The notes: generated by a model not told the origin, from the sequence alone. A stretch of DNA of 64,000 nucleotides from Limnohabitans sp. 63ED37-2 (GCF_001412535.1 NZ_CP011774.1:243501-307500); one strand, 5' to 3'; positions 7,540 through 16,192 are shown, counted from the first letter of the stretch. Numbers and translations: made by a program.

Positions 7540-10500
7540 TCAATCCGTCCCGCTTTGCAGCCCAAACACAATGCTCATGGGCCTGCTGCCTTGGTGCGAC
7601 TGGTAGCACACCCGGCCGTGGTACGTGAACGGTGCGGCCTTGCCGACGGCCAGCTTGGTGTCGCGCACAAAGAGGTGGATGTCGATGCCTAAAGCGGCGT
7701 GGCGGATGATTTCGTCGCCGCGTTTGCTGGTCGGGTCGGTGGCGTTTTGGCTTTGCCAGTGAAAGTGCGTGTCATCGATCCAGTGGTCCATGTACTTGTG
7801 CTCGTCAGCCCGGCCTTGTTTGTTGAGCGTGACCAGCAGGATGTGCGCCTTTTTCTGGGCCAGCACCACATGGCCGACATTCCAATTGCCGGGGTTGTAG
7901 GCCTCGCCAAACAGCGCCGGAATGTCTTCCCGCATGAAAGACTCACCGAGCGCCAGATCCAGTGGATCGATGATGTTGCGCAGGCGAGCGAGCGTGCGCA
8001 TGTCGTCGGTGGCCGTCAGGTCTTCGTAGTCCGGGTTGTTGGCTTTCAGAATGTATTGGCCTTCCCGGCCCTTGGTGACCACCCGCAGCAGGTATTGGTT
8101 GTCGCCGCTGTCATCTTGCCGTTCGATGGCCACCACATTGCCCGTGATCGAGCCTGCACGACTGGGCGTGATCAACTCCAGCAGCAAATAGTCACCGTCC
8201 AACACCGGGTTTTTGCCGCCGTTCATCGAGTTGCCCGATGCGCGGGCAATGAAGTGGCGACTCGGGTCCAGCGTGCCATAGGCCAGCGGCAAAGCCTTGT
8301 GCTCTTCAGCGTCAGCACGCCCGGTTTTGAAATGGCCGCAAGCGATTTTGAGGTTGGGGAAAAACGGCAACTCCACCGTCTCGCGCAGCTTGACGGGGAA
8401 GGGAATCACATTGCTGGCGGGCTCCACAGCCACCCTGCGCACCTCGTAAGCGGCCAGTCTGTAATCGACCAGTTCTTGCAGCATGTCCGCAAGTGTTGCC
8501 GCGTCTGACTCCGCAACGGTTTGCTTGAGGCCAAAGCAGCCATCGCGCACCTCGAACGGCACCGATGCCGGGTTTTTGAGGTTGCCGCCCGTCCAGGCTT
8601 TGATGGGGTTGTCCAGCCAATACCGCGCCCATGCGGCATCGGTGCCCTGGGTGGTCAGCATCTTGGCATCGAGGTCAGACAACAAAGGGCGGCGACGGTC
8701 GAGCACCGCACGCGAATGCGCGGCCAATGCACCCAGCGCAACATGCTGGCGCAGGCCATCCAGTTCAAGCCACGCCTCTAGCGTCACGGCCTTGAAGCTT
8801 TTGGTCATGGCCGTGGTTTCGACTTCGCGCAAGACCATTTGGAAACGCTCGGCAACGGCAGTTTCGTCTGCAGACAAATCACCCATGCTTTGGACCAGTG
8901 CAAACCAATGGCCTTCACGCCGACGCATGTCCTGCATGCTGCTGCCCGAGTGGTAAAACTCAGTCAGGGTAGGCCTGCGGCCCAACACGGCCCGAAGCGC
9001 CTCATAATCTTTTTGCGTTCCGGCGCCATCGAGCGATTTCAAAAACTCGATGATGGACAGGTCGTAATTGACGTAACAACCGTTTGGTAGCTCCAGCGCG
9101 TTCTTTTCCGCCTTGCGCCCAAAGTCGGCCAGGGCTTTGTAAGTGGTGCCCACGCCAAACAAGGCTTGCGGCTTGCCCAAAAAGGCTTGGTGATTGCCAA
9201 TGAAGTCCAGCACGACCAACTGCTGTTTGCCCTCATGCCGCCGAAGGCCTCGCCCCAGCTGCTGCAAAAACAAGATTTTGGATTCGGTGGGTCGGAGCAT
9301 CAGCACCGTGTCAATGCTGGGCAAGTCCACGCCCTCGTTGAACAAGTCCACCGAGAACAAAACTTGCAAACTGCCGTCTTCCAGTTTTTCGAGCGCCTGT
9401 GCACGCCCCAGCACAGAGCCCGAATACACCGCAGCGGCCGACACGCCAGCCCGCGTGAAATGCTCGGCCATGAAGTCGGCATGCCGGGTGGACACACAAA
9501 ACGCCAGCGTGCGCCGCTGGGCTTTGGTACGCCATTGCGCCAGGGCATGACGCGCACGCGCCAACGTGGCCAATTTGTTTGACAGTTCCTCAGGGTCAAA
9601 GCGTCCATTGCGCCAAGGCACTTCCTTGTAATCGACCGACTCGTCGTGAACGCCGTAGTAATGAAACGGGGCCAACAAGCCGCTGGTGATACCCGTAAAC
9701 AAGTTGCAGCCGAAGACCAGGTTGTCGTCACACAAAGACAAGATGTCCGACTGGTCTGTGCGGTCTGGCGTGGCCGTCAAGCCCAACAAGAACGAAGGTG
9801 CAAAGTGCGCCAACAAGCGTTTGTAAGTGGCCGCAGCAGCGTGGTGGAATTCGTCCACCACGATGTAATCGAAGTGCTGCGGCGCAAAGCGCTCCAGGTG
9901 CGCCGCTTTGCCCAGCGTTTGCACCGATGCGCACAACACGTCCACATCGCCATCCCGGCTGCGCCCGGTGTAATAACCCACGCGCTTACCGGGCAAGATG
10001 CGGATGAAGGTGGCCGCTGCTTGGCTCAAAATTTCTTCGCGATGCGCCACAAACAAAATGCGCCGAACCCCCATGCGCACCGCATCAAATGCGGCCAGCC
10101 ATGTCTTGCCGAGACCCGTCGCCAACACCACCAAGCCGCGCCGGTAACCGTTTGCGCGGGTGTCGGCCAGCGCGGCCAAGGCTTCTTGCTGAATGTCGTT
10201 GGGCAGTGGTGGCGCTTCTTGTTCGTGGCTGCCAGGTGCCACCGAACGCGTGGGCGGCAAGCGCCGTTGTTCATAGGCCTCGATCCAGCTGTCGGTCAAG
10301 GCCATGGTTTTGGGGTGCGCAAAAAGTTCTTCAAACCGTTCGCGTGCTTCCAGATAACCGGCATCTTGCGGAAACACCACGCGGTAGTTCCACTCCAGCC
10401 CATCGCGCAGGGCTTTGCTGCTGATGTTGCTGGACCCAATGAAGGCGGTGCCAGACGCCAACTGCCCGGCTTCGAAGCGGGCGAACACATAGGCCTTGAG

Positions 10501-11403
10501 GTGAAAGCTGTCTTGGTTTTGAGTGGCGAACACGCGCACCTCCGCACCGCTTTCTTGCAGCAAGAGCAGCAAGCGCAAAGCCTCTGGGTCGGTGATGTCC
10601 AAGTAGTCGCTGGTCAACACCCGAATGCGATGGGTGTCACCAGCTTCTGCCATGCCTTGCAAATCGGGCAGCAGCAAACGCAGCCCCGAGGTCTTGACAA
10701 AAGACACCGCCAAATCAGCTTGGTTGGAACGCGCAAAAGCGGCGGACAGGTGCGGCAAAAAATGATCGTCGCCGCCCGTGACCAGTCGCTTGTCAGGTCC
10801 GGTCGAACGGTGGGCCAAAGCATTGGTCCAGCTTTCAGTGCGGTCTGGCCGTTGGTCCTGGGTTTGCCAAAACTCCATTCGCAGCAATTCGGGCATGGCC
10901 CCCAGCCAAGCACGCACGGTGTCTTCGTCGGCATCGGTAAACCGCCGCCCGTCGTGCTCACGCTCGCCGCTGCCAAGCTTGTAGCTCACATAAATGCGGC
11001 CACCAGCTTTGAGCGCCGTCCACAACTTGGACAACACAACCGGCATGTCCAAAAGCGGCACATGCAGCAAGCTCGCGCAGCACCAGATCGCATCGTATTG
11101 AGCGACCTCGTCCACATCCTCAAAGCGCCGAACATCCACCGCAAAGCCACAGTGCTCACTGGCCCGCTTGGCCAGTTCAACAGAAGCATCAAAAGCGCTG
11201 ACGCTGAAACCTCGGTCAGCAAATGCACGCGCATCACGCCCCGAACCGCACCCGGCATCCAAGATGCTTGCACCGGGGGCGAGTCCGTTGAGAAAGCGCT
11301 CGTAAATTGGACCCATGTCCACCCGCAATGTTGAGCTGAAAAACTGCTCGGCGTGGTCGTTGTAATAGCCAACGGTGGAGGATGGATCGGGTGGGTTGGT
11401 CAT
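7540..11403 (-). CDS. Methyltransferase-PLD-SF2 helicase-S24-DUF3427 fusion protein (putative defence effector)
   Basis: A very large multidomain protein: 1303 residues from TTG 11451 or 1287 from ATG 11403. The TTG frame has these parts in order. A class I SAM methyltransferase has motif I DAGCGSG at 65-71, of the small-molecule type without an NPPY motif. A phospholipase-D-type nuclease has HLKAYVF at 317 and GSSNIS at 339. An SF2 helicase has ATGLGKT at 444, DEFHH at 533, TATP at 559 and QLGRGLR at 731. A LexA/S24-like domain has SGNSM at 1072 with an Arg where the dyad Lys is expected. A C-terminal DUF3427 domain spans about 1165-1300. PLD-helicase-DUF3427 proteins are known from defence islands; the added methyltransferase is unusual. 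No separate partner gene is on this strand. The function is not established. Confidence 0.85.
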   Translation of the reverse strand: MTNPPDPSSTVGYYNDHAEQFFSSTLRVDMGPIYERFLNGLAPGASILDAGCGSGRDARAFADRGFSVSAFDASVELAKRASEHCGFAVDVRRFEDVDEVAQYDAIWCCASLLHVPLLDMPVVLSKLWTALKAGGRIYVSYKLGSGEREHDGRRFTDADEDTVRAWLGAMPELLRMEFWQTQDQRPDRTESWTNALAHRSTGPDKRLVTGGDDHFLPHLSAAFARSNQADLAVSFVKTSGLRLLLPDLQGMAEAGDTHRIRVLTSDYLDITDPEALRLLLLLQESGAEVRVFATQNQDSFHLKAYVFARFEAGQLASGTAFIGSSNISSKALRDGLEWNYRVVFPQDAGYLEARERFEELFAHPKTMALTDSWIEAYEQRRLPPTRSVAPGSHEQEAPPLPNDIQQEALAALADTRANGYRRGLVVLATGLGKTWLAAFDAVRMGVRRILFVAHREEILSQAAATFIRILPGKRVGYYTGRSRDGDVDVLCASVQTLGKAAHLERFAPQHFDYIVVDEFHHAAAATYKRLLAHFAPSFLLGLTATPDRTDQSDILSLCDDNLVFGCNLFTGITSGLLAPFHYYGVHDESVDYKEVPWRNGRFDPEELSNKLATLARARHALAQWRTKAQRRTLAFCVSTRHADFMAEHFTRAGVSAAAVYSGSVLGRAQALEKLEDGSLQVLFSVDLFNEGVDLPSIDTVLMLRPTESKILFLQQLGRGLRRHEGKQQLVVLDFIGNHQAFLGKPQALFGVGTTYKALADFGRKAEKNALELPNGCYVNYDLSIIEFLKSLDGAGTQKDYEALRAVLGRRPTLTEFYHSGSSMQDMRRREGHWFALVQSMGDLSADETAVAERFQMVLREVETTAMTKSFKAVTLEAWLELDGLRQHVALGALAAHSRAVLDRRRPLLSDLDAKMLTTQGTDAAWARYWLDNPIKAWTGGNLKNPASVPFEVRDGCFGLKQTVAESDAATLADMLQELVDYRLAAYEVRRVAVEPASNVIPFPVKLRETVELPFFPNLKIACGHFKTGRADAEEHKALPLAYGTLDPSRHFIARASGNSMNGGKNPVLDGDYLLLELITPSRAGSITGNVVAIERQDDSGDNQYLLRVVTKGREGQYILKANNPDYEDLTATDDMRTLARLRNIIDPLDLALGESFMREDIPALFGEAYNPGNWNVGHVVLAQKKAHILLVTLNKQGRADEHKYMDHWIDDTHFHWQSQNATDPTSKRGDEIIRHAALGIDIHLFVRDTKLAVGKAAPFTYHGRVCYQSHQGSRPMSIVFGLQSGTD

Positions 11404-11635
11404 GTACGGGCGTTCTGGCGGCGCGTTGGTGTTGCTTTTGATTGTCCGCAATTTTTAACACGGAGTTTGAAATGGGATAACCGCCAAATTTGTCACGCTG
11501 TCATTTTTTCATTCAGCGAAGATTGGTGACTGATTTTGGCAGCAAGCGGTCATGAGAAAACCGGTCAGCGATCTCTCCCTAATTGGGAAGTCTCAGATTA
11601 AGATCTCGGCGATACGAGATTACAGGAACACCAAC

Positions 11636-12331
11636 ATGGCTTGCTCCAGAGGTGCTGCATCGCCTAATGCGCATACGCAGCGACGCCTTTTCGCCGCATC
11701 GGCCGGCTATTGCCAGAATCCAAGTTGCTCGAACGAGCTGTTCGTCGACGCGGCGGGAGTGTCCATTCACATCGCTGAGATGGCCCATGTGTTTGCGGCC
11801 ACTGATGGCGGGCCTCGAACCAAACCCGCTCTCAGCAAGGAAGAACGCGGCGCCTTTGGAAACCTAGTCATGCTTTGTGCAAACTGCCATACGATGGTGG
11901 ATAAGGCGCCGAGCGCCTACCCGGACCAGATGATGCTGGGCTGGAAACGCGAGCACGCGAACAAGCTCCAGGGTCTCTTCGGTGCGGTTAAGTTCGGTGA
12001 GCGTAGTGGAGCCCGCGCCGTAGTGGAACCACTCTTAGCGGAAAATCATGCGATCTTTATTCAGTATGGACCTCACATCGACGCAGCCCGCAACCCAGAA
12101 AGCGGCGCAGCTGAGCAGTGGAAGCGCAAGATGCTGACACGCATCCTCCCCAACGACAGGCGAATTCTCGCAATCCTAGATGCCAACCGTCATCTGCTTG
12201 GTGACTATGAGAAGACAACGCTGGAGCAGTTCCGGCAGCACATTGACGACTTGGAGGCCTTCCATATTGAAGGAAATAGAGAAGATGCTTCTCGGTTTCC
12301 CAACGAGTTACCAAAGATTTTGAAGGATTGA
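11636..12331 (+). CDS. HNH endonuclease, first gene of a three-gene operon
   Basis: A metal-dependent nuclease of the HNH fold, 231 residues. Motifs: the CQNPSC knuckle, the HIAEMAH histidines, and NLVMLCANCH carrying the Asn and the last Cys-x-x-Cys-His. The ATG at 11636 has AGGA eight bases upstream; the frame is open back to 11552 but that ATG has no ribosome site. The C-terminal half (after about residue 115) is helical and unassigned. It begins three bases before the next gene's start. Codon use is less GC-biased than the surrounding genes, which suggests transfer. A defence role is inferred from context. Confidence 0.82.
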   Translation: MACSRGAASPNAHTQRRLFAASAGYCQNPSCSNELFVDAAGVSIHIAEMAHVFAATDGGPRTKPALSKEERGAFGNLVMLCANCHTMVDKAPSAYPDQMMLGWKREHANKLQGLFGAVKFGERSGARAVVEPLLAENHAIFIQYGPHIDAARNPESGAAEQWKRKMLTRILPNDRRILAILDANRHLLGDYEKTTLEQFRQHIDDLEAFHIEGNREDASRFPNELPKILKD

Positions 12332-12334
12332 CGA

Positions 12335-12976
12335 ATGAGCGGCGATGTGACCGATTGGGCGATGGGCAAGCTAATTGAACAGCGACTCGAGATAATCGAT
12401 CGCACGCCAGAAAATTTCTTGGTCGTCAGATCAGAGGGTGAATATACGTTTAATGTCGCAGTCCTAGGCGTAAAAAATGTTGTTGAGTTGACTGATGTAG
12501 AGCATCTATTTTCCGGTGCCACTACTCCACAGTTGGCAGTGAACATTCCTTCTAAAACCCTTTGGAGCGGTGCTGCTATCGACCGCATCCATGCAGCTTA
12601 TGCCGCGTTCGGAACACTGGGTGATGTCTCTCGGGCAGCCTCAACAAAAAATGCTGGAACCTATCGAGACAAAGACATGGGTTTTTTCATCAACGCGATG
12701 AAACAGCACACCAACGTCTCCGGCGTCTCATACATCTACGATAGGGTTTTCAAAGTCGATCAAAGGATCGGTACGGGGCTCATCGTTTCGGTTATTGATA
12801 CATACAACATGAGCGCCGAGGACGTGCGCAACGCCAAGAGTCAATTTGGACATTTTGATGTCATCGTCAAGTCATCGAGCTACGGCGCTATCACTGATCA
12901 AGCGGAGACGGCTGCCAAATCTATCGGAGCGCAGGCTTTGACGTTCCGCCAACTTTTGGGTCGGCTGTCTAAGTGA
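12335..12976 (+). CDS. Unknown protein between HNH nuclease and nucleotidyltransferase
   Basis: I do not recognise this 213-residue protein. It has no signal peptide or membrane segment and reads as a soluble alpha/beta protein. Distinctive segments are LAVNIPSKTLWSGAAIDR near residue 68, AYAAFGTLGDVSRA shortly after, and the C-terminal FDVIVKSSSYGAITDQAE. It starts three bases after the HNH stop, and its own stop overlaps the next gene's GTG start, so the three proteins are likely made in fixed ratio. Codon use includes rarer AT-ending codons, as in its neighbours. It may be a partner, inhibitor or sensor for the nuclease; nothing in the sequence decides this. Confidence 0.75.
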   Translation: MSGDVTDWAMGKLIEQRLEIIDRTPENFLVVRSEGEYTFNVAVLGVKNVVELTDVEHLFSGATTPQLAVNIPSKTLWSGAAIDRIHAAYAAFGTLGDVSRAASTKNAGTYRDKDMGFFINAMKQHTNVSGVSYIYDRVFKVDQRIGTGLIVSVIDTYNMSAEDVRNAKSQFGHFDVIVKSSSYGAITDQAETAAKSIGAQALTFRQLLGRLSK

Positions 12977-13263
12977 TTCGCCATCGAGTAATCACCAGTC
13001 TTCGCGAGCTTGCGGCCTCGCTTGGAACGGAAGTTGAAGGAACTCATTGGCATCTTTTTGGCTCAGTCGCTCGAAACGACCCAAATGCGGCAGATATCGA
13101 CTTGATGATTCTTTGCAAAAGCGATGAGCAGGCTGACTCACTTCGACGAGCCATTGACCCCGATGCTTTCGCACTACCGCTTCATCTTGGTCTGTTGACC
13201 TTCGACGAAGCAGCCGAGATCGAAGCGGTCCGCGTGCAACGCAGCCTCACCATTTTTCCTTAA
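12973..13263 (+). CDS. Small nucleotidyltransferase (MNT-like fold)
   Basis: A 96-residue minimal nucleotidyltransferase. The motif HLFGSVARND is followed by ADIDLMI, the GS(x)n-DxD arrangement of the polymerase-beta superfamily that binds metal and nucleotide. It starts with GTG inside the previous stop (GTGA at 12973-12976). Proteins of this type act as MNT antitoxins that modify HEPN toxins, but no HEPN gene is visible nearby; the operon partners are an HNH nuclease and an unknown protein. It is too small for a CD-NTase or an AbiEii toxin. Its role in this operon is unknown. Confidence 0.8.
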   Translation: MIRHRVITSLRELAASLGTEVEGTHWHLFGSVARNDPNAADIDLMILCKSDEQADSLRRAIDPDAFALPLHLGLLTFDEAAEIEAVRVQRSLTIFP

Positions 13264-13367
13264 GTTGCCACGGTTGAACTGCTCGGGACGATGGGTTTTT
13301 TACGTGTGCTGTGTAGTCCGCTTTCTCTGCACGCCCGACCTCTAGCCAATCTGTTGCCCATTTGCAC

Positions 13368-14144
13368 TCACAAAAACCCAAACCTCCGCGCATGCGCCTC
13401 CAAGAACGCAGGCGCAGGCCGAAAGCGCTCAGGCAGACGAATCGCTTGCCCTTCGCATTGCGCCAAGCTGCTTTGTGCAAACGGGTCCAACTCGGCGTGA
13501 CGCAGCGCTTCGCCCACGCGGATGGTGAAGTCCGGTAACACCGTGATCAGCCCTTGGTCATAGGCCCGGTCGTGCAGGGCCGACAGGCACAGGCCGTTGC
13601 TGGGGTTCAGGCGGTTTTGGGTGTCCATGCTCCACGGCACGATGTGGCTGGCCACCAGCAGCTTGGGCACGCGCAGGCCGCTCATGCAGCAAGTGGCGTT
13701 GTAGCTGGCCAAGATGGCGCGGCGAAACCGGGCTTGGTTGACGCGTACCTGCACGATGGCCGTGGTGGTTTTGCCTTCTGCAATCTCGGGCACTTCGTCC
13801 AGCACGTCCACAAAGGGCGGCAGGCCGTTTTGTTCTGCATAGTGGCCAAATGACGTGGCCGCTTCGGTGACCACGGGGTCGTTGGCCGCCAAAAACTCGT
13901 TCCAAATTTGTTGGTCCAGCTTGGATGCATTGCCCATGCCGCGTCGCCCACTGGCCACAATTTGAGGGTCGAGGCTGGCCAAATTGACCAGCTTCATGGC
14001 CACAGCGCTGGCGGTGCGCCCCATCCATTGCGACAACTGCACGATGCGTGCTTGGTTGCGGTGCAGCTGCCCAAATGGCAGTTGCAAGTAAATGTGAAAC
14101 GCCGCCAATGTTTCGTTGCGCGTCCAGTCGGTGGATCGTGGCAT
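13368..14144 (-). CDS. HNH endonuclease with N-terminal accessory domain (putative restriction enzyme)
   Basis: A 258-residue protein. The C-terminal half holds an HNH core: CCMSG, then SHIVPW with the first His, NPSNGLCLS with the Asn, and HDRAYDQGL with the last His. This arrangement is typical of the HNH proteins annotated as putative restriction endonucleases (COG3440 type). The N-terminal 90 residues (DWTRNETLAAFHIYLQLPFG) form a conserved helical domain often seen in this group. No methyltransferase is adjacent, so it could be a modification-dependent or orphan nuclease. It converges with the HNH/NTase operon, ending 104 bases away. Confidence 0.85.
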   Translation of the reverse strand: MPRSTDWTRNETLAAFHIYLQLPFGQLHRNQARIVQLSQWMGRTASAVAMKLVNLASLDPQIVASGRRGMGNASKLDQQIWNEFLAANDPVVTEAATSFGHYAEQNGLPPFVDVLDEVPEIAEGKTTTAIVQVRVNQARFRRAILASYNATCCMSGLRVPKLLVASHIVPWSMDTQNRLNPSNGLCLSALHDRAYDQGLITVLPDFTIRVGEALRHAELDPFAQSSLAQCEGQAIRLPERFRPAPAFLEAHARRFGFL

Positions 14145-14169
14145 GTGTTGTTCTCCCTGATCGCGGATG

Positions 14170-14592
14170 TTAGCTGTCCTCGTCCCACGGGATCGGTTTG
14201 GCTTGCCTGCGCAAATCGTTGGGGCGTGTGTTTTGCCGGAAGGTGTCGGGTGGCCTGAAGCATTCTTCGGGCGTCACCATGTAGACCGTCCAATCGCCGT
14301 ACAGCTTGCCGTCAAAGCACAGCAGGTCGCCGTTGATGGCCAAGTCCATGAGCGTGTCGTGGCTGCCTGTGAACAGCTGGGCATCTGTGGGGCTGACAAA
14401 TTCCACATTCACCGAGCAGGCGTAGGTGGTGTGAAAGTACCTGAGTGGCCCAATGGCTGGGCCATCAAAGCCCCAGCCGTGCATGGCTTGGTTGGGTGTG
14501 TCGCGGCCATGAAACAAGCCCAGATACAAGCCGGGCTTGCTGGGGCGAACGCCATAAACAGGCGTGGTGCTGGGGTCTGTTGCGGGGTTCAT
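14170..14592 (-). CDS. Conserved hypothetical protein
   Basis: About 140 residues, soluble, rich in aromatic residues and glycine (GLYLGLFHGRDTPNQ, GPLRYFHTTYACSVNVE). The ATG at 14592 is chosen because GGAGG stands four bases upstream; the frame runs to 14616. I do not recognise a family. It lies between an HNH nuclease and a metallophosphoesterase on the same strand, 25 bases from the former, so co-transcription is possible. No catalytic motif is apparent. Confidence 0.6.
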   Translation of the reverse strand: MNPATDPSTTPVYGVRPSKPGLYLGLFHGRDTPNQAMHGWGFDGPAIGPLRYFHTTYACSVNVEFVSPTDAQLFTGSHDTLMDLAINGDLLCFDGKLYGDWTVYMVTPEECFRPPDTFRQNTRPNDLRRQAKPIPWDEDS

Positions 14593-14664
14593 GCTGCCTC
14601 CATGTGGGTGAGGCAATCAGCTTAAGAAATGGGTGCGGCTTGGTGTACCAGGGCTTTGTCTGGG

Positions 14665-15486
14665 TCAAGAAAAATTCACCGCGTCGAAAGCCATCACCCC
14701 CCGCAACCCCACCCCAAAGCTCTGAAACCCTTGCGTGTCCCATTGGGCGCTGCTGTCCAGGTTGTCGTGTTGGTGGCCGTGCACCGTCATGCGCACGCCC
14801 ATGCGGCGGGCCAGGGTGTCCAGTTCTTTGAATCCGTGCTCGTGGTAGCCGGGCGCTTCGTGGGTGATGAGGATGTCGGCTTGTTGCGTGGCCAGTTGTT
14901 CCACCTCGTCGGGGTAGATGCTGGACCAGTGCTTGAGGTGCACGCTGCCTTGCCAGCGGTCTTGGCGCGGCGTCACGCGGGCGTGCGCTTCGCGGTTGCG
15001 AAACTTGGGCGCTTGTGCGTCTTTGGGGTACCACACCGCACCGCGAAACACACCGCCCAGCCCGGCGATGCGCGTGCCGCAGGGCAGCGTGACCACACGG
15101 CCGTGCAGGTTGCGCTCGCTCACTTCGTCGTGCCACACGTTGGCAAAGTTGTCCGCATGGTCGGTGTCGTGGTTGCCGTGGATGAACCAGACGCGCTCCC
15201 AAATGGCTTCCAGTTCGATGTGCAGCGGCCGAGCCGGTTCCAAGTCGCCCAGCAAGATCACGGCGCGGGCGTGGGTTTGCAAGGCGGCATCGAGGATGTG
15301 CTGCCATTGGCCGTGGGGGTCGCCGCAGAAGAGGAGGGGGCCGGGGTGTCGGTGTTGCATCGGTTGGAAAGAATAACCCCGAAATTCAAACATCAGACGT
15401 TGGATTTTCGGGGTTAAGGGACTGTGCGTGCGCATCTTGGGGGATTTGTCTTGCTTGTCGTTGCTTTGGAAAGCCTGAGGATTCAT
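14665..15486 (-). CDS. Calcineurin-like metallophosphoesterase
   Basis: A two-metal phosphoesterase. The family motifs are all present: GDPHG (D-x-H), LGDLE (GD), FIHGNHD (GNHD), LITHEAPG (H) and VHGHQH (GHxH), so it should be catalytically active. The substrate is unknown. The N-terminal boundary is unclear: GTG at 15519, ATG at 15486 and ATG at 15435 are all in frame. The GTG would lie inside the divergent parDE promoter, so 15486 is preferred. The first motif begins only around residue 55, leaving a non-conserved N-terminus that favours a still later start. Confidence 0.82.
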   Translation of the reverse strand: MNPQAFQSNDKQDKSPKMRTHSPLTPKIQRLMFEFRGYSFQPMQHRHPGPLLFCGDPHGQWQHILDAALQTHARAVILLGDLEPARPLHIELEAIWERVWFIHGNHDTDHADNFANVWHDEVSERNLHGRVVTLPCGTRIAGLGGVFRGAVWYPKDAQAPKFRNREAHARVTPRQDRWQGSVHLKHWSSIYPDEVEQLATQQADILITHEAPGYHEHGFKELDTLARRMGVRMTVHGHQHDNLDSSAQWDTQGFQSFGVGLRGVMAFDAVNFS

Positions 15487-15500
15487 CGCCTGTCGAATGT

Positions 15501-15532
15501 GGTGTTTACAAGGTAACACCTTTTCATATAAT
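15501..15532 (+). promoter_or_regulatory. Promoter and operator of the parDE pair
   Basis: A -35 box TTTACA (15505-15510) and a perfect -10 box TATAAT (15527-15532) are separated by 16 bases and lie 21 bases before the antitoxin ATG. An interrupted palindrome, GGTGTT with AACACC (15501-15506 and 15515-15520, inner TAC/GTA also matching), covers the -35 box and part of the spacer. This is where a ribbon-helix-helix antitoxin would autorepress. Confidence 0.7.
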
Positions 15533-15553
15533 CAATGCAATAGGAGCCCCAAA

Positions 15554-15856
15554 ATGCCGACCTTCTCTGTCAAATTGGACGAACAATCCCGCGCCAAGGT
15601 GCAAGCTGCGGCCAGTCAACGTGGTGTGACGCCGCACGCCTTCATGGTGCAGGCCATTGAGTTGGCCGTGACTCGCTCTGAAGAAGAGGACGCTTTGGTT
15701 CAGCGTGCTTTGCAGGCGCGGCAAAACTTGCTGCAAACAGGCGTGGTTTTGGATGGAAGTGCAATGGCCGAATACCTGAAAGACAAGGTGCGAGGCGGCA
15801 CGCGCAAGCGACCTGCGGCACAAGGGCTTGAGAAGTTGCTGGCCCCGCGGTCATGA
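15554..15856 (+). CDS. ParD/CopG-type ribbon-helix-helix antitoxin
   Basis: A 100-residue antitoxin. The N-terminal MPTFSVKLDEQSRAKVQAAA shows the short beta strand and two helices of the ribbon-helix-helix DNA-binding fold; the charged C-terminal half would bind and neutralise the toxin. The ATG at 15554 has TAGGAG seven bases upstream, while the open frame begins earlier at 15497. Its stop overlaps the toxin start by ATGA. It is expected to repress its own promoter through the palindrome at 15501-15520. Confidence 0.85.
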   Translation: MPTFSVKLDEQSRAKVQAAASQRGVTPHAFMVQAIELAVTRSEEEDALVQRALQARQNLLQTGVVLDGSAMAEYLKDKVRGGTRKRPAAQGLEKLLAPRS

Positions 15857-16143
15857 CGCTACTGGTGCATTCTCCGGAGGCGGCTAACGATCTCGAGGAG
15901 CTGGTAGATTTTTTGTTGGCAAGTCGACCTGAGCACGCGGTTGAAACGGTGGACTTGGTGCTGGATGCTTTGTCAGTGTTAGAGCGCCATCCGTTGATGG
16001 GGCGCCCCGTGGCACAGGGTATGCGCGAGCTCGTTATCTCACGCGGAAGATCGGGTTATCTGGCGCTGTATGCTTTTGACGCCGCAGCCGATGTGGTGTT
16101 CGTGCTGGCCATCAAGCACCAGCGGGAGCAAGATTATCACTGA
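15853..16143 (+). CDS. ParE/RelE-superfamily toxin
   Basis: A 96-residue toxin. Segments VHSPEAANDLEELVDFL, ERHPLMGRPV and the C-terminal VLAIKHQREQDYH match the ParE/RelE fold, with the helical hairpin followed by a beta sheet. ParE members poison DNA gyrase, while RelE members cleave mRNA. The lack of the RelE catalytic cluster and the partner type favour ParE, but the target is inferred. Translation is coupled to the antitoxin through the ATGA overlap. Confidence 0.85.
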   Translation: MTLLVHSPEAANDLEELVDFLLASRPEHAVETVDLVLDALSVLERHPLMGRPVAQGMRELVISRGRSGYLALYAFDAAADVVFVLAIKHQREQDYH

Positions 16144-16192
16144 GGTTTTTTGACCTTCGTCCCCATTGATGTCATCACCGGTCGTCCAAAAA

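Noticed and set aside
9646..11334. A 562-codon open frame on the plus strand
   Set aside because: It is antisense to the methyltransferase/PLD/helicase gene and carries no recognisable domain.
7540..11403. Calling the fusion protein a DISARM, BREX or classical type I restriction gene
   Set aside because: The methyltransferase lacks DNA-methylase NPPY-type motifs, and no partner genes of those systems are present.
12973..13263. Reading the small nucleotidyltransferase as a CBASS cyclase or AbiEii toxin
   Set aside because: At 96 residues it is far too short for either family, and no CBASS effector or AbiEi gene is in its operon.
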